In this document: positions 45,733-56,870 of the stretch, in pieces
Layout of the letters: every line of letters starts with the position of its first letter
How positions within the stretch are numbered: the stretch's first letter is position 1
Assembly: GCA_019279435.1 (NCBI GenBank)
Contig: JAAALK010000289.1
Span: 6,082,342 to 6,146,341, forward strand
Origin: Zizania palustris
Lineage: Eukaryota; Streptophyta; Magnoliopsida; Poales; Poaceae
Direction of reading: 5' to 3'
Length of the DNA: 64,000 nucleotides
The notes under the pieces: model-generated
Told to the model about the DNA's origin: nothing
What the model saw: only the letters and a program-made list of their open reading frames with translations
The model's database searches: none
Translations under genes and position numbers: made by a program

Positions 45733-48700
45733 TCACAAAATGTCGTAAGGGTGACAAACACCAAGTTCCCCACGCAAGTAGGTAAAACGAGAAGCATCGA
45801 GAGGTTTTGTGAAAATATCGGCTAGCTGGTGTTGGGTATCAACATATTGAAGCTCAATATCACCCTTCTCATTTTGATCTGTGAGAAAATGATATCGCAC
45901 ATCAATGTGTTTGTTTCTGGAATGCTGAACCGGGTTGTTTGCAATACAAATAGCACTAGTGTTATCACAGAAAAGTGGAACACTCTTATAATCTAACCCA
46001 AAATCCCGCAAAGTGGAAACCATCCACAAAATCTGAGAGCAACAGCTAGCTGCAGCAACATATTCGGTCTCGGACATCGATTGTGCAACACTAGACTGTT
46101 TGTGGGAAGACCAGCAAACCAGTGAAGTACCCAGAATATGACAAGTACCGGAGGTACTTTTCCTATCAATCCTACACCCAGCAAAGTCTGCATCAGAATA
46201 ACCTCGAAGACATAAAGATGAAGACGCAGAATACCAAATGCCAAATTCAAGGGTATGTTTGAGATACCTGAGAATGCGCTTTACCGCTTGGCGGTGCGAA
46301 GCTCATGGTGAAGCCTGAAAACGAGCGCACAGACACACTGCGAAGTGTATGTCTGGCCTCGTAGCAGTCAAGTAGAGGAGGGATACGATCATGCTTCGGA
46401 ACTCTTTCTGATCTACGGCTTCTCCATCCTCATCAATATCCAATGCTACAGATGTAGCCATTGGAGTGGCGAGGGGCTTCGCATCAGTCATGTCGAATTT
46501 CTTGAGCAGGTCCTTGTTGTACTTCGTCTGGTGGATGAATGTACCTTGTTTGCTTTGCTTGATTTGCAAACCAAGGAAAAATATGAGTTCGCCCATCATG
46601 GACATCTCAAACTCCCTGCTCATGGCATCTGCAAACTCGGCAACCAAAGCATGAGAAGAGCCACCAAAGATGATATCATCCACATAAATCTGAACTAGTA
46701 GGAAATCTTTGCCATGCTTGAGAGTGAACAAGGTTTTATCAACAGATCCCATCAAATACCCTCGCTCAAGCAGAAAAGACTTAAGTCTATCATACCATGC
46801 CCGAGGGGCCTGCTTGAGTCCATAAAGAACCTTATGAAGTTTAAGGACTTTATGTGGGTATTTGGGGTTTTCAAAACCAGGGGGTTGTTTTACATAAACA
46901 TCTTCGCCTATGAAGCCATTAAGAAAAGTACTTTTGACATCCATTTGATAGAGTTTGAATCACCAGGATGTCGCAAAGGCAAGCAAAATCCTAATGGCCT
47001 CTAGACGCGCAACAGGTGCAAAAGTTTCAGTAAAATCAATCCCTTCTAATTGAGAATAACCCCGAGCTACAAGTCTAGCCTTGTTTCTAACTACAGTCCC
47101 ATCCCCCTTGTTTGTTTTTGAAAATCCATTTTGTTCCAATGAAATGAACATTTGGTGGAGGATCAACTAAAGTCCAGACTTGGTTTCTCTCAAAATTTTC
47201 AAGTTCTTCATGCATGGCATTGATCCAACTAGAATCAGAAAGTGCATGACTAACATCTAAGGGCTCAAAAGAAGCAACAAAAGCGGAATCAATGAAATGA
47301 GCATGAGAACGTGTTACCCTTTGATCAAGCTCACAAATGATCTGCTCAGGAGGATGCATCCTTTAAACGTGATGTGGAGCCTCGCGGCGAGATACAGTCT
47401 CCCCCTCAACTTGTGCGTTGGAGTGGTCCAAGATGACCGATGTCGAGGTAGTTGCTTCGGGACGTGACGAAGTGGTCGAAGCGAGGACTGCTTCGGGGGT
47501 TGATGTCGAGGGTAGTAGGGGCTCATCCTCAAAGTCTCTGGAATCTTTTTCTTCGAAAATGGTCTGCTCCATGTCATGTTCATTTGCCTGTTCAAAAGTG
47601 GAACTAACAGAGGGGGTTGATTCATCAATAGTCACATCACATGACCCGATGACAGTGTTAGTCTCCAAATTGTAAACTCGATAAGAATGACCATGAGTAG
47701 TGTAACCTAGAAAGATCCTGTCAGAAGAGCGCGACTCAAATTTGTCCCAATTTCCACGTTTTAGGATAAAGCAACGACAACCAAAAACTCGAAGATGAGT
47801 AACTTTGGGTTGTCTCCCAAAACGTAGCTCATAAGATGTCAAGTTCAAAATTGAGCGCAAGAAGATTAGGTTTGAGATGTAACAAGCAGTGTTCATGACC
47901 TCAGCCTAGAATTTTCTAGGAGTCCTATGCTCATCGAGCATCGTCCTAGCCATCTCAACCAAAGTGCGGTTCTTTCTCTCAACAACACCGTTCTGTTGAG
48001 GAACCTGCGGAGCATAGAATTGATTTTCTATGCCATGCTCCATGCAAAAGTCAACAAAGAGACTGTTCTTGAACTTAGTGCCATTACCACTTCGAATGAA
48101 TTTCAATGCACTAGGGAGTTCAGTGAAAAGTCTCAAAGCCAAGCTCCTAAAGTGTGAAAACACTTCATCCTTGCTGGCAAGAAAGAAGACCCAAGAGTAG
48201 CGAGAGAAATCGTCGACAATGACTAGCACATACCACTTGCCGCCTAAAGAACTAACCCGAGAAGGACCTACAATGTCCATGTGGAGAAGTTCTCCGGGTT
48301 GCTCAGTCATCACCGTGGTGACTGGCGAGTGCGAAGCGGCAATCATTTTTCCATGTCGTCATGGAGCGCAAACTAAATTCTTCTCAAACTTGAGCTTGGG
48401 CAATCCTCGGATCAGACCTAGGGCACTCAGATGAGCAAGCAACTCAAAGCTCATATGCCCTAGTCTCCTATGCCACTTCCAAAGCTCAGAAGTTGAATGT
48501 GCAACAAGACAATGAGAAGAACCATATGACTCAGAAAAATCAGCTCCAAAAACTCTCCCAACTCTAAAGATCTTACAGACCACAACGCCATCAGAATTGA
48601 GTACTTGCGAAGTATCGCGATGGAATCGCACTTCGAAGCCCTCATCAAGCAATTGAGATACAGAAAGCAAATTGTATCCCAAGTTTTCAACCAAAGCAAC

Positions 48701-51358
48701 ATCTTTGAGAGTGAAATTCGAGTTGATTCTTACCACACCTTTACCTTTCACTCTACTCATTCGATTGTTACCGAAGGTGATATGTTCCTTTTGCTTGGTT
48801 ATGGTGAGGCTGGAGAACCATGCTGCATCTTCGGTCATATGGCGCGAACAACCGGAGTCCATGATCCACGTGCCCTCCAAACCTCGGTCCGGCGCCTACA
48901 CATGATAAGAAAATCTTGATCGCTTAGTGCTGGGGTGAGTGAAAACATGACGAGGCATCCAGCACTGAGTGATGCGATTAGTAGGCACAGTAAAAATAGA
49001 CTGTCTACGCACCGAATAATCAGAATGATGCAAAGTGCGAGGTCTACCTACATGCTGTGACCCAAATGCATGACGAGGTCTCCTACTCTGTCGAGGTACA
49101 AAGCTACTCGCACGGGGTCTACCACCATATGGAATATGGTGAACAGCTCGAGGAGCAAAACCTCTCCGAGAAATATGAGGAGCCTCGAAAACAGGACGTG
49201 AGTAAAACTCAGACTCATGCATACCTCGAGATGGGTAATGCATGTTCTGGAGACTCATCGCCTGAGAGCGTCGCTCATCCTTGATGCGACGAAAACAGAA
49301 CCCAACCAGATTACCCACCCGCTGATAATAGGAACAATGAAACACTCTCCTAGGGGCTCTCTTATGGGTCATAGGAGCAATCCTCACAGGCTCCTTAGGC
49401 TTATGCTGAGTGGTTTTCTTGGGAGGAATTTTCTTTGCGGGAGGAGTGGTTTTCTTTGGAGTTCGGGTAGACTTTTTGGCTGATAGTTTATCTAACAGAG
49501 CTCTCTCTTTATCCAAGGTAGTGGGTGAGGTAAAAACAGTTTTGTTCCCACTGTCTGAAGGAATCCTCTCAAAACCCAATCCTAGAGCTAACCCTGCTCT
49601 GTCAGCACACATCTTGGTCTTGGCCAGGAGAAAGTCCATCCTACCCTTTCCCTCAGTGCATTTGTTAACCACAGAAAGAAGGTATTCATTTTCAGTCATA
49701 AGGGTTTTAGCTTGCTCTCTAACAGTGCCTAGTTGATCCTTAAGGGTTATGCAAGTGTCACACACAAGTTGCACATCCTTAGAACTACCGGCCCTCTCCA
49801 ATCTAGCCTCTAAATCATGAACATGCGTATCACGTAAATCAATGCTCTCACATAATAAGGAACAATTCATGCATTCATTTATATCATGAGTACTAGAATC
49901 AACCATCAAAAGCTGCTTCTGTGCAATCTCAAGCTCGGAAAAAGTTTGAGCATGCACAGAACGCAAGTGAGCAAGCTCACCCATGACAACAGTACAAGAT
50001 TCACATTCAGCATCATTAATCCTAGACTTAAGTATGGCATAATCAGTAGAAACATATTCTAGCCTAAGTCTAAGGTCTTTTCTATCTCTAGTGGCTTGCA
50101 CAAGCAACCTATCCTAACCAAGAACTACCTCATTTAGTTCATCTAATTTAATTGAAAGCTGGTCATAGGATAGTGGTACCTCAGATGAGTCAAGCTCATC
50201 GCCGATGTGATCGCTGTCGGCCATGAAGCAAAGGCCAGTGAAATCTCGTCCCTTCTTGTCCTTCTTCTCCTCCTTCCTAGGGGACTCCTCCTCATCAGAG
50301 CTCGACTCCTAAGTTGAGGAAGTGTCGATGTCGCTGAGAGCAGCAACAAAGGCTCTGGAAGTGGTTTTGGCTACTCTCTTAGCCACCTTGCCGCGCTTGC
50401 CCTTCACAAAGGGTTTTCTCTCCTTCTTGTGGTATTTGGGGCGCTCACTCTCATCTCTCTTCTTGAGTTTAGGACAATTGGGCTTGATGTGAGAAGTGTC
50501 GCCACACTCAAAACAACCACTAAAACCACTTCTCCTCTGATCCCGTCTCTCATGGTGAAAACGGGTGAACCTTCTGGCAATGAGAGCAAGCTCATCATCA
50601 TCCAGAGTATCCACCTGATCCTTAGTGATGGAGACCAGGGAGGACAAAGCAAAACCATCTGCAAGAACACAAGTGTCAGATGTGCTTGGTTCTGCAGTGG
50701 TGCCACGGCTAGTGCTAGAAACTAGTGCCAATGGCTGTGGCAATGAGTTCCTATGCACTGCAAGAGATGCCTTGGCAATCTCTGTGGACTTCAGCTTGCT
50801 GAAGAACTCATCACATGTCAATGTGTCATAACCTGCGGACTCCTCAATGCTGGATATCTTCACTTCCCATATGCTACGATCAAGAGCATAGAGAAGCTTG
50901 ATAGCCCTATCATGATCATTGTAAGCAAGCGTCCCGTTGGACCGCATGTTACTCACTATCGCATCAAAACGAGAAAATATGACATTTATAGATTCACCAG
51001 GTGCCTGCACAAACAGCTGATACTGTTGATTGTATGTGCTTTGGCGCCTGACCTTAATCTGTGTAGAGCCCTCATGAAAAATAGTGAATGTAGTCCAAAT
51101 CTCCCTAGCTGTCCTAAGGTGCTGCACCCTATCAAACTCACTCCGACTCAAACCAATGAACAATATATTTCTAGCCTTGGAGTTGGCATTATACTGATCC
51201 TTCTCTGTTAGAGAGGTGCGAGTTTCAGGGATTGAGTATTGTGAGTCCACAATCTCCCAAATTGCATTTCCATGGCTTAGCAAGTAAGCCTCCATGCACA
51301 CCTTCCAGTATGCAAAGTCCGTCCAATCGAACAGAGGTATTTTACTAACTCTGTCCAT
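45733..51358 (-). pseudogene. Sirevirus gag-pol polyprotein with in-frame stops
   Basis: Order on the minus strand: UBN2-type gag from ATG 51358 (FDWTDFAYWKVCMEAYLLS), zinc knuckle CFECGDTSHIKPNC (about 50500), a coiled-coil region (50107-49600), protease MDSG (about 48870), GAG-pre-integrase, integrase (HMDIVGPSRV, FIRSGNGTKF, ERKNR), reverse transcriptase (QMDVKSTFLNGF, YGLKQAPRAWYDRL, YVDD at about 46680) and RNase H (MSETEYVAAAS, HIDVRYHF) ending at 45733. Stops interrupt it at about 50309, 50108, 48896, 48360, 47909, 47363 and 46961. There are also shifts near 47110 and 46300. The second integrase aspartate motif reads RSGN rather than HSDN, so the catalytic aspartate is lost. It is decayed, but all domains are present. 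Confidence 0.9.
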
Positions 51359-51405
51359 GTCGCCAACAGATCACAAAACCGGTTAAGGTCAACTGATGAT
51401 CTTAA

Positions 51406-51420
51406 CCCGCTCTGATACCA
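51406..51420 (-). promoter_or_regulatory. Sirevirus primer binding site
   Basis: TGGTATCAGAGCGGG on the minus strand, complementary to initiator methionine tRNA, lies two bases downstream of the 5' LTR end. Confidence 0.9.
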
Positions 51421-51422
51421 AT

Positions 51423-52798
51423 TGTTGGACTGAAAACGGCGACCAGAGTGGGGTGAATGCGAGCTTTTAAAATTTCACACTAAAAATAACCTTGTGTTTT
51501 AATTTTGTCTTCTGCGGAATAGGCTTCGAACACACCCTTCGAAGTTCTGGTTCGGAGGTATTTTACAACTCCGAAACCAGGCTTCGCAAGGAGCAAAAGT
51601 TTGAAGTCAAGAAGACTTCGCTTCACCCACAACACCAAAAACTCAACTCTGCTAAGTTAGTCCAGGCTCCGCACACAGTGTGCCTTCGAGCAGACTTCGC
51701 ACTTCACCCTTCGCAGAAGCAGACTTCCCTCTGAGGACTTCGACCAAACACTCAGCGCTAGCAACTGGTACTAGGATTCGTACTTTGAAGGTCTAAAAGC
51801 ACATAGAACACACTTCGCCAAGGACTTCGACAAGGGAAGAAAATGGCCTTCGATTCAACCTAAGGACAGTGCTTCGCTAGTAATCAGAGAGGTCTAGCCT
51901 CTAGTTTACACAGAGCGAACAGACACTGAAAAACACATACTTCACACGAACATACCTCTCACACACTTCGAAGCCATGCATGGCCAAAATACCTCAAGTC
52001 AGCCACACTCCGAAGCCCCACCTTCGGAGACCACCCTTCAAAGTCCATCCTTCGTCCAAGGCCTCCGCATGAAGCATTCATGAGCCCTTCGTCGCAGTGT
52101 CTCTCCCCGAGCACACTCCTCGACGAACCTCACCCGGACCATGCCTTCGATGCACCTCGACTTCTGAGACCTTCGTCGGGTGTACCTTCAAGTGCCTTCC
52201 TCCGGATCACACTTCGAATGCCCTGCCTCATTGCTGAGGACTTGGTCCACCATACTCCAAAGTCACTCCATTCTGAGTACCCTTCAAAGTGCCTCGTCTC
52301 CGTGGGCTTCGTCTCGGGGTACCTTCACCCGAAGCCATGCTCCGCACTCTCTACCTTCGTCTGGCACACCTCGACCCGAGGTTCGACCTCGACCCCTTCA
52401 CAACCTTCGTGACTGAGCTCCCCGCTCGCCTGGCATCAAGCCTCCCGCTTGACCCAAGTTCACTTGGTGCGAACCGTGCGTCGCCTCTGAAGTCACCTGC
52501 GCACCACAGACAAACAGACAAGTGTATCCAGTACCCTGGAGACCTCTCCGGATAAACAACCTTTGGCACACACTCCGGTGTACCGCCCAAAGTATCGATA
52601 CCTTCGCTACGACCTAGTATCGTGTACTATCGGACCCCTCCGACAGGCACACTCCCCTACAACAGCTGCAGCAGCCAGAACCCACCGAACCCTTCGGTGA
52701 AGCAACCTCCGAACCCCTTCGGAGGGACCCCTTCGAATCAGAGGATAAAATCTGTCAATCACCAATCACAGACTCCGAAACCAACCCTTGCTTTCTCA
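51423..52798 (-). mobile_element. Sirevirus 5' LTR, internally deleted
   Basis: This LTR is 1376 bp against 2023 bp for the 3' LTR. Aligning the two, the stretch matching about 42222-42862 of the 3' LTR is absent; the join reads CACACACTTCGAAGCCATGC near 51965. The missing part contains the TATA box (42457-42465). The remainder is rich in CTTCG/CGAAG motifs. Confidence 0.85.
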
Positions 52799-54343
52799 GA
52801 AGTGCTTTGCAACAGATCCCGTAGACCGGTCCTTATAGTGCCCTGGGTGCGACCAACCAATGCCCTAGCCTGCACCCGGAACCCACCATACTTACAACAT
52901 ATCCATCTCCAACAGAGTCCAGAGACAAGAATAACGGGGAAATACATATAGTAGAATCCTTCTATCTACGACTCATTCTTTTATCCTATAGCAGTTGTGT
53001 CGGTACGTTGGACACTAGCTAATATAATATTGTAGAGTGACAAGGAGTTTAGGCTCAATAAGCATGGCTTGGGTTTAAACACAAGGACGGGGATCTAATA
53101 AATATAGTGTAAGGCTTGGGATTAGACTAATGCAATATTATCCTATGAGTTATAGCGATAATTTATTAAAACATGGGCTCAATTATGATCAAAATGAGGG
53201 TTGTGACTTGCCTTGCTCAGCAAATGATGATGGTGGAACCTCGGGGTAATACTCTGGCTCCTCGATGGTCTCGTAGTCTTCTCGATACGGAAAAATTAAA
53301 CACAACATTCAATAAACAATCAAAATATCACAAAATAAAAGCATACAAGTTTATGATTTTAAATATGTGGAATTAAGCCTTATTATTCTGAAGTTATGTT
53401 GAAAAATATAAAAGGTTAGATTTTAGGGTTTTCCTGATTTATTTTATGAATTATCAATTTATCCCTAAGGGGTTTTTACTTACTTGTTTAATAAGAATAT
53501 TTTGGGCTAAAGTAACATACTGTTTTTATGGCATAAGTATGTAGAGAATAAAAATAGGAATTTAACAAAATTTGAATGGTGAAATTTGGAGTTAAAATGA
53601 GCAAGTTATGAATTTTCAAAGTTTAAATCAATTTCTGAATTTTATTTTAAACAGAAAATGGGTTTTGGTCCACGGTGAGCCAGGCCTACGGTGAACTGGT
53701 GTACTGTGCGCATGGACTTGATCGATCTGGACCGTCCGATCTAGATCAAGCGGTCAGGCGTGAGGCGGGAGGGTTAAGTGGATCTGGATGGCCCAGATCA
53801 CACCTTATCCCTTTGACCGAATCAAGGGCTGAGATTAAATCCCGTATGGATTTAATCTGGGCGCTTCGATCGCGATCGTGCGGCTAGGATTTAATCCAGC
53901 ACGGCACGCACGTAAGGGGTACATTACCCTTCATCTCCGGTGACGGCGGGGTTCGGACGCAGCGGCGACGATGACGGCGAGGGGGCTAAGCCCTAGATCA
54001 CGGCTGAAATGGAAAGAGGAGGGGACGGCGGTCATGACCATACCTACGACGGTGGAGATGGGTGTCTGATGGTGACCGGCGGCGAGGGTAGACGGCGAAG
54101 GCGTCTCGGGTGGTTGGCGGTGACGGCGATCCGGTGGCGCTTGGGTCCAACGGAGATGAGGCCGACGTCGGGTGGGCGACGACGGTCTCGACAGTGGTGG
54201 TGGCGTGGACGGTGGGGCCTAAGGTGGCAGTGAGCGGCGGCCGGAGACAAAGCCGAGGCAGTGGGCGGCTAGGGGTCGCAAGGCTTCGGTAGTGCGAGGC
54301 TAAGGCGGCTAGCGGTGTGGCGGAGTGCGGTGAGCAGAGGGGG

Positions 54344-54352
54344 CTTTTATAG
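54344..54352 (-). promoter_or_regulatory. TATA box of the solo-LTR-like element
   Basis: CTATAAAAG on the minus strand in a GC-rich region, followed downstream (leftwards) by GC-rich leader-like sequence. Confidence 0.55.
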
Positions 54353-55112
54353 GGTTGGCGGCGGCAGCCAAACGGAAGGAAACCGAAGGTTTCCTTCCTT
54401 CTCCAGCGAGGGTTCCATATGCGCGACCTAGCTTCCAAACATGTTAAAACGCGTTGGATAAAGATGGAAGGTGATCGTGGTGGTTCGAGGAAGGGGGTCC
54501 GGGGCATATCCAGGCGGATAGGGGCGGCCGGCGGCGAGAAAAGGGAAGGAGATCGCTGGGAAAGGAAAGGGGAGGGGGAATTCCATCGGAGACGATAGAT
54601 CTGACAGGTGGGTCCCACCTGTCAGTGGGCGAGCGAAGAAGGAAAGTGGTCGACAGACGGGCCCTGGCGACCAGAGAGAGAGGGACGCGGGAGTGCGGCT
54701 GACGGGTGGGGCCAAGCTGACGTGGGCGCAGGGAGGAGAGAGGGGGAGTGCGCCGACAGGCGGACCCCACCTGGCAGTGGCTCAAGGCTGGACTGGGCCG
54801 GGCTCGGGGAGGATTCAGGGTTGCGGCCCAATAGGATTTAAAATGCTTTTTTGAATTAAAATAGCTCCAGTAATTCATTTATTTGTTTAAAGGTTGAATC
54901 ACCATTGATAAAAATTTGTAAAAATTCCTAAAATTAGATCTTGGCCTCTATATTCCATCATAAATTTTCCAAGTTAAAATTTGAAGTATTCCTTCATGTT
55001 TGGCTTTAATAGGGTTCTTTTAGTATTTTCTTTAATTTCATAAATCCTTTATATTCCAGAAAATCCATTTTCTTTATTTTATTTATTTTTAATTCTTGGG
55101 ATGTTACATGAT

Positions 55113-55498
55113 TGATTTGCTTTACTTACTCTAGCTAGTATATGTTTTTGATTACTTGTCGATGATCATGCTTTGCTTCAGTTCACATGATATGTCTGAT
55201 ATCTGTCATATGCATGGCTTTTATGCTTTAAAATTGAAAAATGATCACCATTGCTTCTGGTTACTAGCATGTGTAGGCTGAGTGTTTTTGCTATCTTTTA
55301 CATGCCTGGTAGCTAGTTCCTCACTTAGATTCAGATATGCAACTTGGACATCTTTTTGCTTTAACATGGAAAATGTGCTATAAAAATGATAAAAATCAGA
55401 AAAAATGAAAAATCCATGCCTTTCTATGCATTATTTGAAAAGATCCAGATGGGTTTGTGTTGTAACAATTGTGTTAGCTACAACACTGGTTTTGTATG
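55113..55498 (+). mobile_element. Likely continuation of copia A, 3' internal region
   Basis: AT-rich sequence to the right of the solo-LTR-like insertion should be the continuation of the interrupted copia A 3' region, because 40680-40782 has the same composition and the ATGAT duplication joins them. No LTR or polypurine tract was recognised here. Confidence 0.45.
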
Positions 55499-56430
55499 TG
55501 TGTATATGGTGTGTAAAATGAACCTCGAAGGGTTCTCTCAGAGGGAGAAAGGATTTATACTGGTTCGGACCTCCCCTAGGGGATAATAGCCCTACGTCTA
55601 CTTTGTGGTGGATTTGGCATGGTATGCCTCAGTATGGTGTAGTGAACTCCAGGGTTTCATGGCCCTAGAGGAGCTCCCCTGTTACAAGGGCTTGGCCCTG
55701 CTTTTATAGGCACGCAGGGTAAAGGAAAAGACCAAAATGCCCTCTATAAGTCCTAGGCTCATAGGGGAAAAAGGGAAAAAGGAGCTAGCTACTGTACAAA
55801 AGTGCTTTACAAACATGTCAGACAACGTCACCTCTTGACCAGCTAAACGACATACTAGGGGCAGAGGGGCCCCTGGTATGACTTCTACACTGTAGCAGGG
55901 TGCATATATTTTCTAGGTTCGGAGTAGGGGCCGGAGCTCTCCAAGCGAAGCCTGCAAGGGAGGCTTCGAAGTACACTCCGAAATGGGCTTTGAAGTATAC
56001 TCCGAACTGGGGCTCCGAACTGGGCTCCGAACTGGGTTCTCGGAGACTTAGCTTTGAATTGGCTGGAAAGGGTCCGGAGACTGGCTCTAAGGAGCTCCGA
56101 AGGGAGTTCGAAGGTTAACTCCGAGCAGAGCCCGACTGTTAACTCCGAACAAGGCTCGAAGGCTAACTCTGAACAAGGCCCAGAGGCTAACTGGAAGTTA
56201 TCCTGAGACTTAGCTTCTGGCAAACTTTAAGGGATCTTGCGGGCTTCGCTCCGGAGGGCTCCGAAGGGGTTCGGAGGCCTCGCTCCAGAGGGCCTCGAAG
56301 TGAACCTTGGGACTTGGAAACAACTTCTTCAGAAAGGAACAAGCTTCGACAGTGTTGGGCTCCGGGCCGAAGGCTGTCGAAGGCTGACGTCATTTGGCCC
56401 CTATTCAAGGGAAAACTTATTCCCCCAACA
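55499..56430 (-). mobile_element. Tat-type gypsy 3' LTR, minus orientation (left edge approximate)
   Basis: On the minus strand the LTR begins TGTTGGGGGAATAAG at 56430, directly after a purine tract. It has a TATA box (TATAAAAG, minus, 55701-55708). Near its end is the stretch GAACCAGTATAAATCC, common in grass gypsy LTRs. The left edge, about 55499-55511, is uncertain. The region 55920-56400 is rich in TCCGAA and CGAAGG motifs. Confidence 0.7.
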
Positions 56431-56441
56431 GTATCCCCTCG
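56431..56441 (-). promoter_or_regulatory. Polypurine tract of the minus-oriented Tat-type element
   Basis: CGAGGGGATAC on the minus strand touches the LTR start TGTTGGGGG, which sets the orientation and marks this as the 3' LTR. Confidence 0.7.
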
Positions 56442-56721
56442 CTCGCAGGCCTTCGGGACGAAGGGGTGCGTGCGCCCTTGGGACAAATGACAGAAAATTA
56501 CAACTTCAGGGAAAATATGCCTTCAGAGCTTGGACCGAAGGTGGCATCGAAATGTGCAGGTATTAATTGCCTGCGTCAGCTGTCAGAATGACCTCGGGGG
56601 GATCAACTGACCCCACAACGGCTATAAAATTGACCATTACAGTGCGCCGGGCCGCTTCGCCTTCACTGGAGGCCCACCTGTCAGTGGCTTCGGCCCACGA
56701 ACCGTCGAGATTTTTACCACC

Positions 56722-56729
56722 TATAAATA
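56722..56729 (+). promoter_or_regulatory. TATA box of the antisense extra ORF
   Basis: TATAAATA on the plus strand (CCTATAAATAGGGG) lies about 150 bp upstream of the ATG at 56871, giving the ORF its own promoter on the strand opposite to the retroelement. Confidence 0.65.
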
Positions 56730-56870
56730 GGGGTTTACCGCACACGGCTTCGGCACACTTCTCATTTGCTTTCTTCTCAGCGCCTTGCATCCTTCGCTCT
56801 CTTCTCCTCCTTAGCTTCACGCGAAGCACCCCTCGCAAGCTTTAGCCCCTTCGCGCCGAAGCTCCACAAA

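Larger units (their letters stand above)
41671..52798 (-). mobile_element. Sirevirus-type copia element, complete, minus orientation
   Basis: An 11.1-kb element is flanked by a perfect 5-bp target duplication GAAGT (41666-41670 and 52799-52803). The plus-strand ends are TGTTGGACTG and TTTCTCA. Its order on the minus strand is 5' LTR (51423-52798), primer binding site, gag-pol (51358 to 45733), a 2-kb region with repeated polypurine tracts and an inserted gypsy fragment, then 3' LTR (41671-43693). The large gag with coiled coil, the multiple GGGGGAG-type tracts before the 3' LTR and the initiator-tRNA primer site fit the Sirevirus lineage (Opie/Ji-like). Confidence 0.88.
40783..55108 (-). mobile_element. 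Solo-LTR-like element (TGTAAC ends), minus orientation, split by a nested Sirevirus
   Basis: On the plus strand it starts TGTAACGCCCAAATT and ends TTGGGATGTTACA. The outside flanks share ATGAT (40778-40782 and 55108-55112; the last A can be counted either way). Leaving out the nested element (41671-52798, with one GAAGT copy) gives about 3.2 kb. A minus-strand TATA box (CTATAAAAG, 54344-54352) fits an LTR reading right to left. No gag or pol belongs to it. A long solo LTR of a Tekay/Del-like gypsy element is the most likely identity, but this rests on length and ends only. It interrupts the 3' part of copia A. Confidence 0.65.

Noticed and set aside
53998..54618. 206-codon Pro/Arg/Ser-rich frame on the minus strand
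   Set aside because: It lies in the GC-rich region downstream of the TATA box of a solo-LTR-like element. Composition explains the openness and no domain is recognised.
56766..56870. Upstream extension of the extra ORF to 56766
   Set aside because: It needs a TTG start. The ATG at 56871 has a plausible context and lies about 150 bp after the TATA box.
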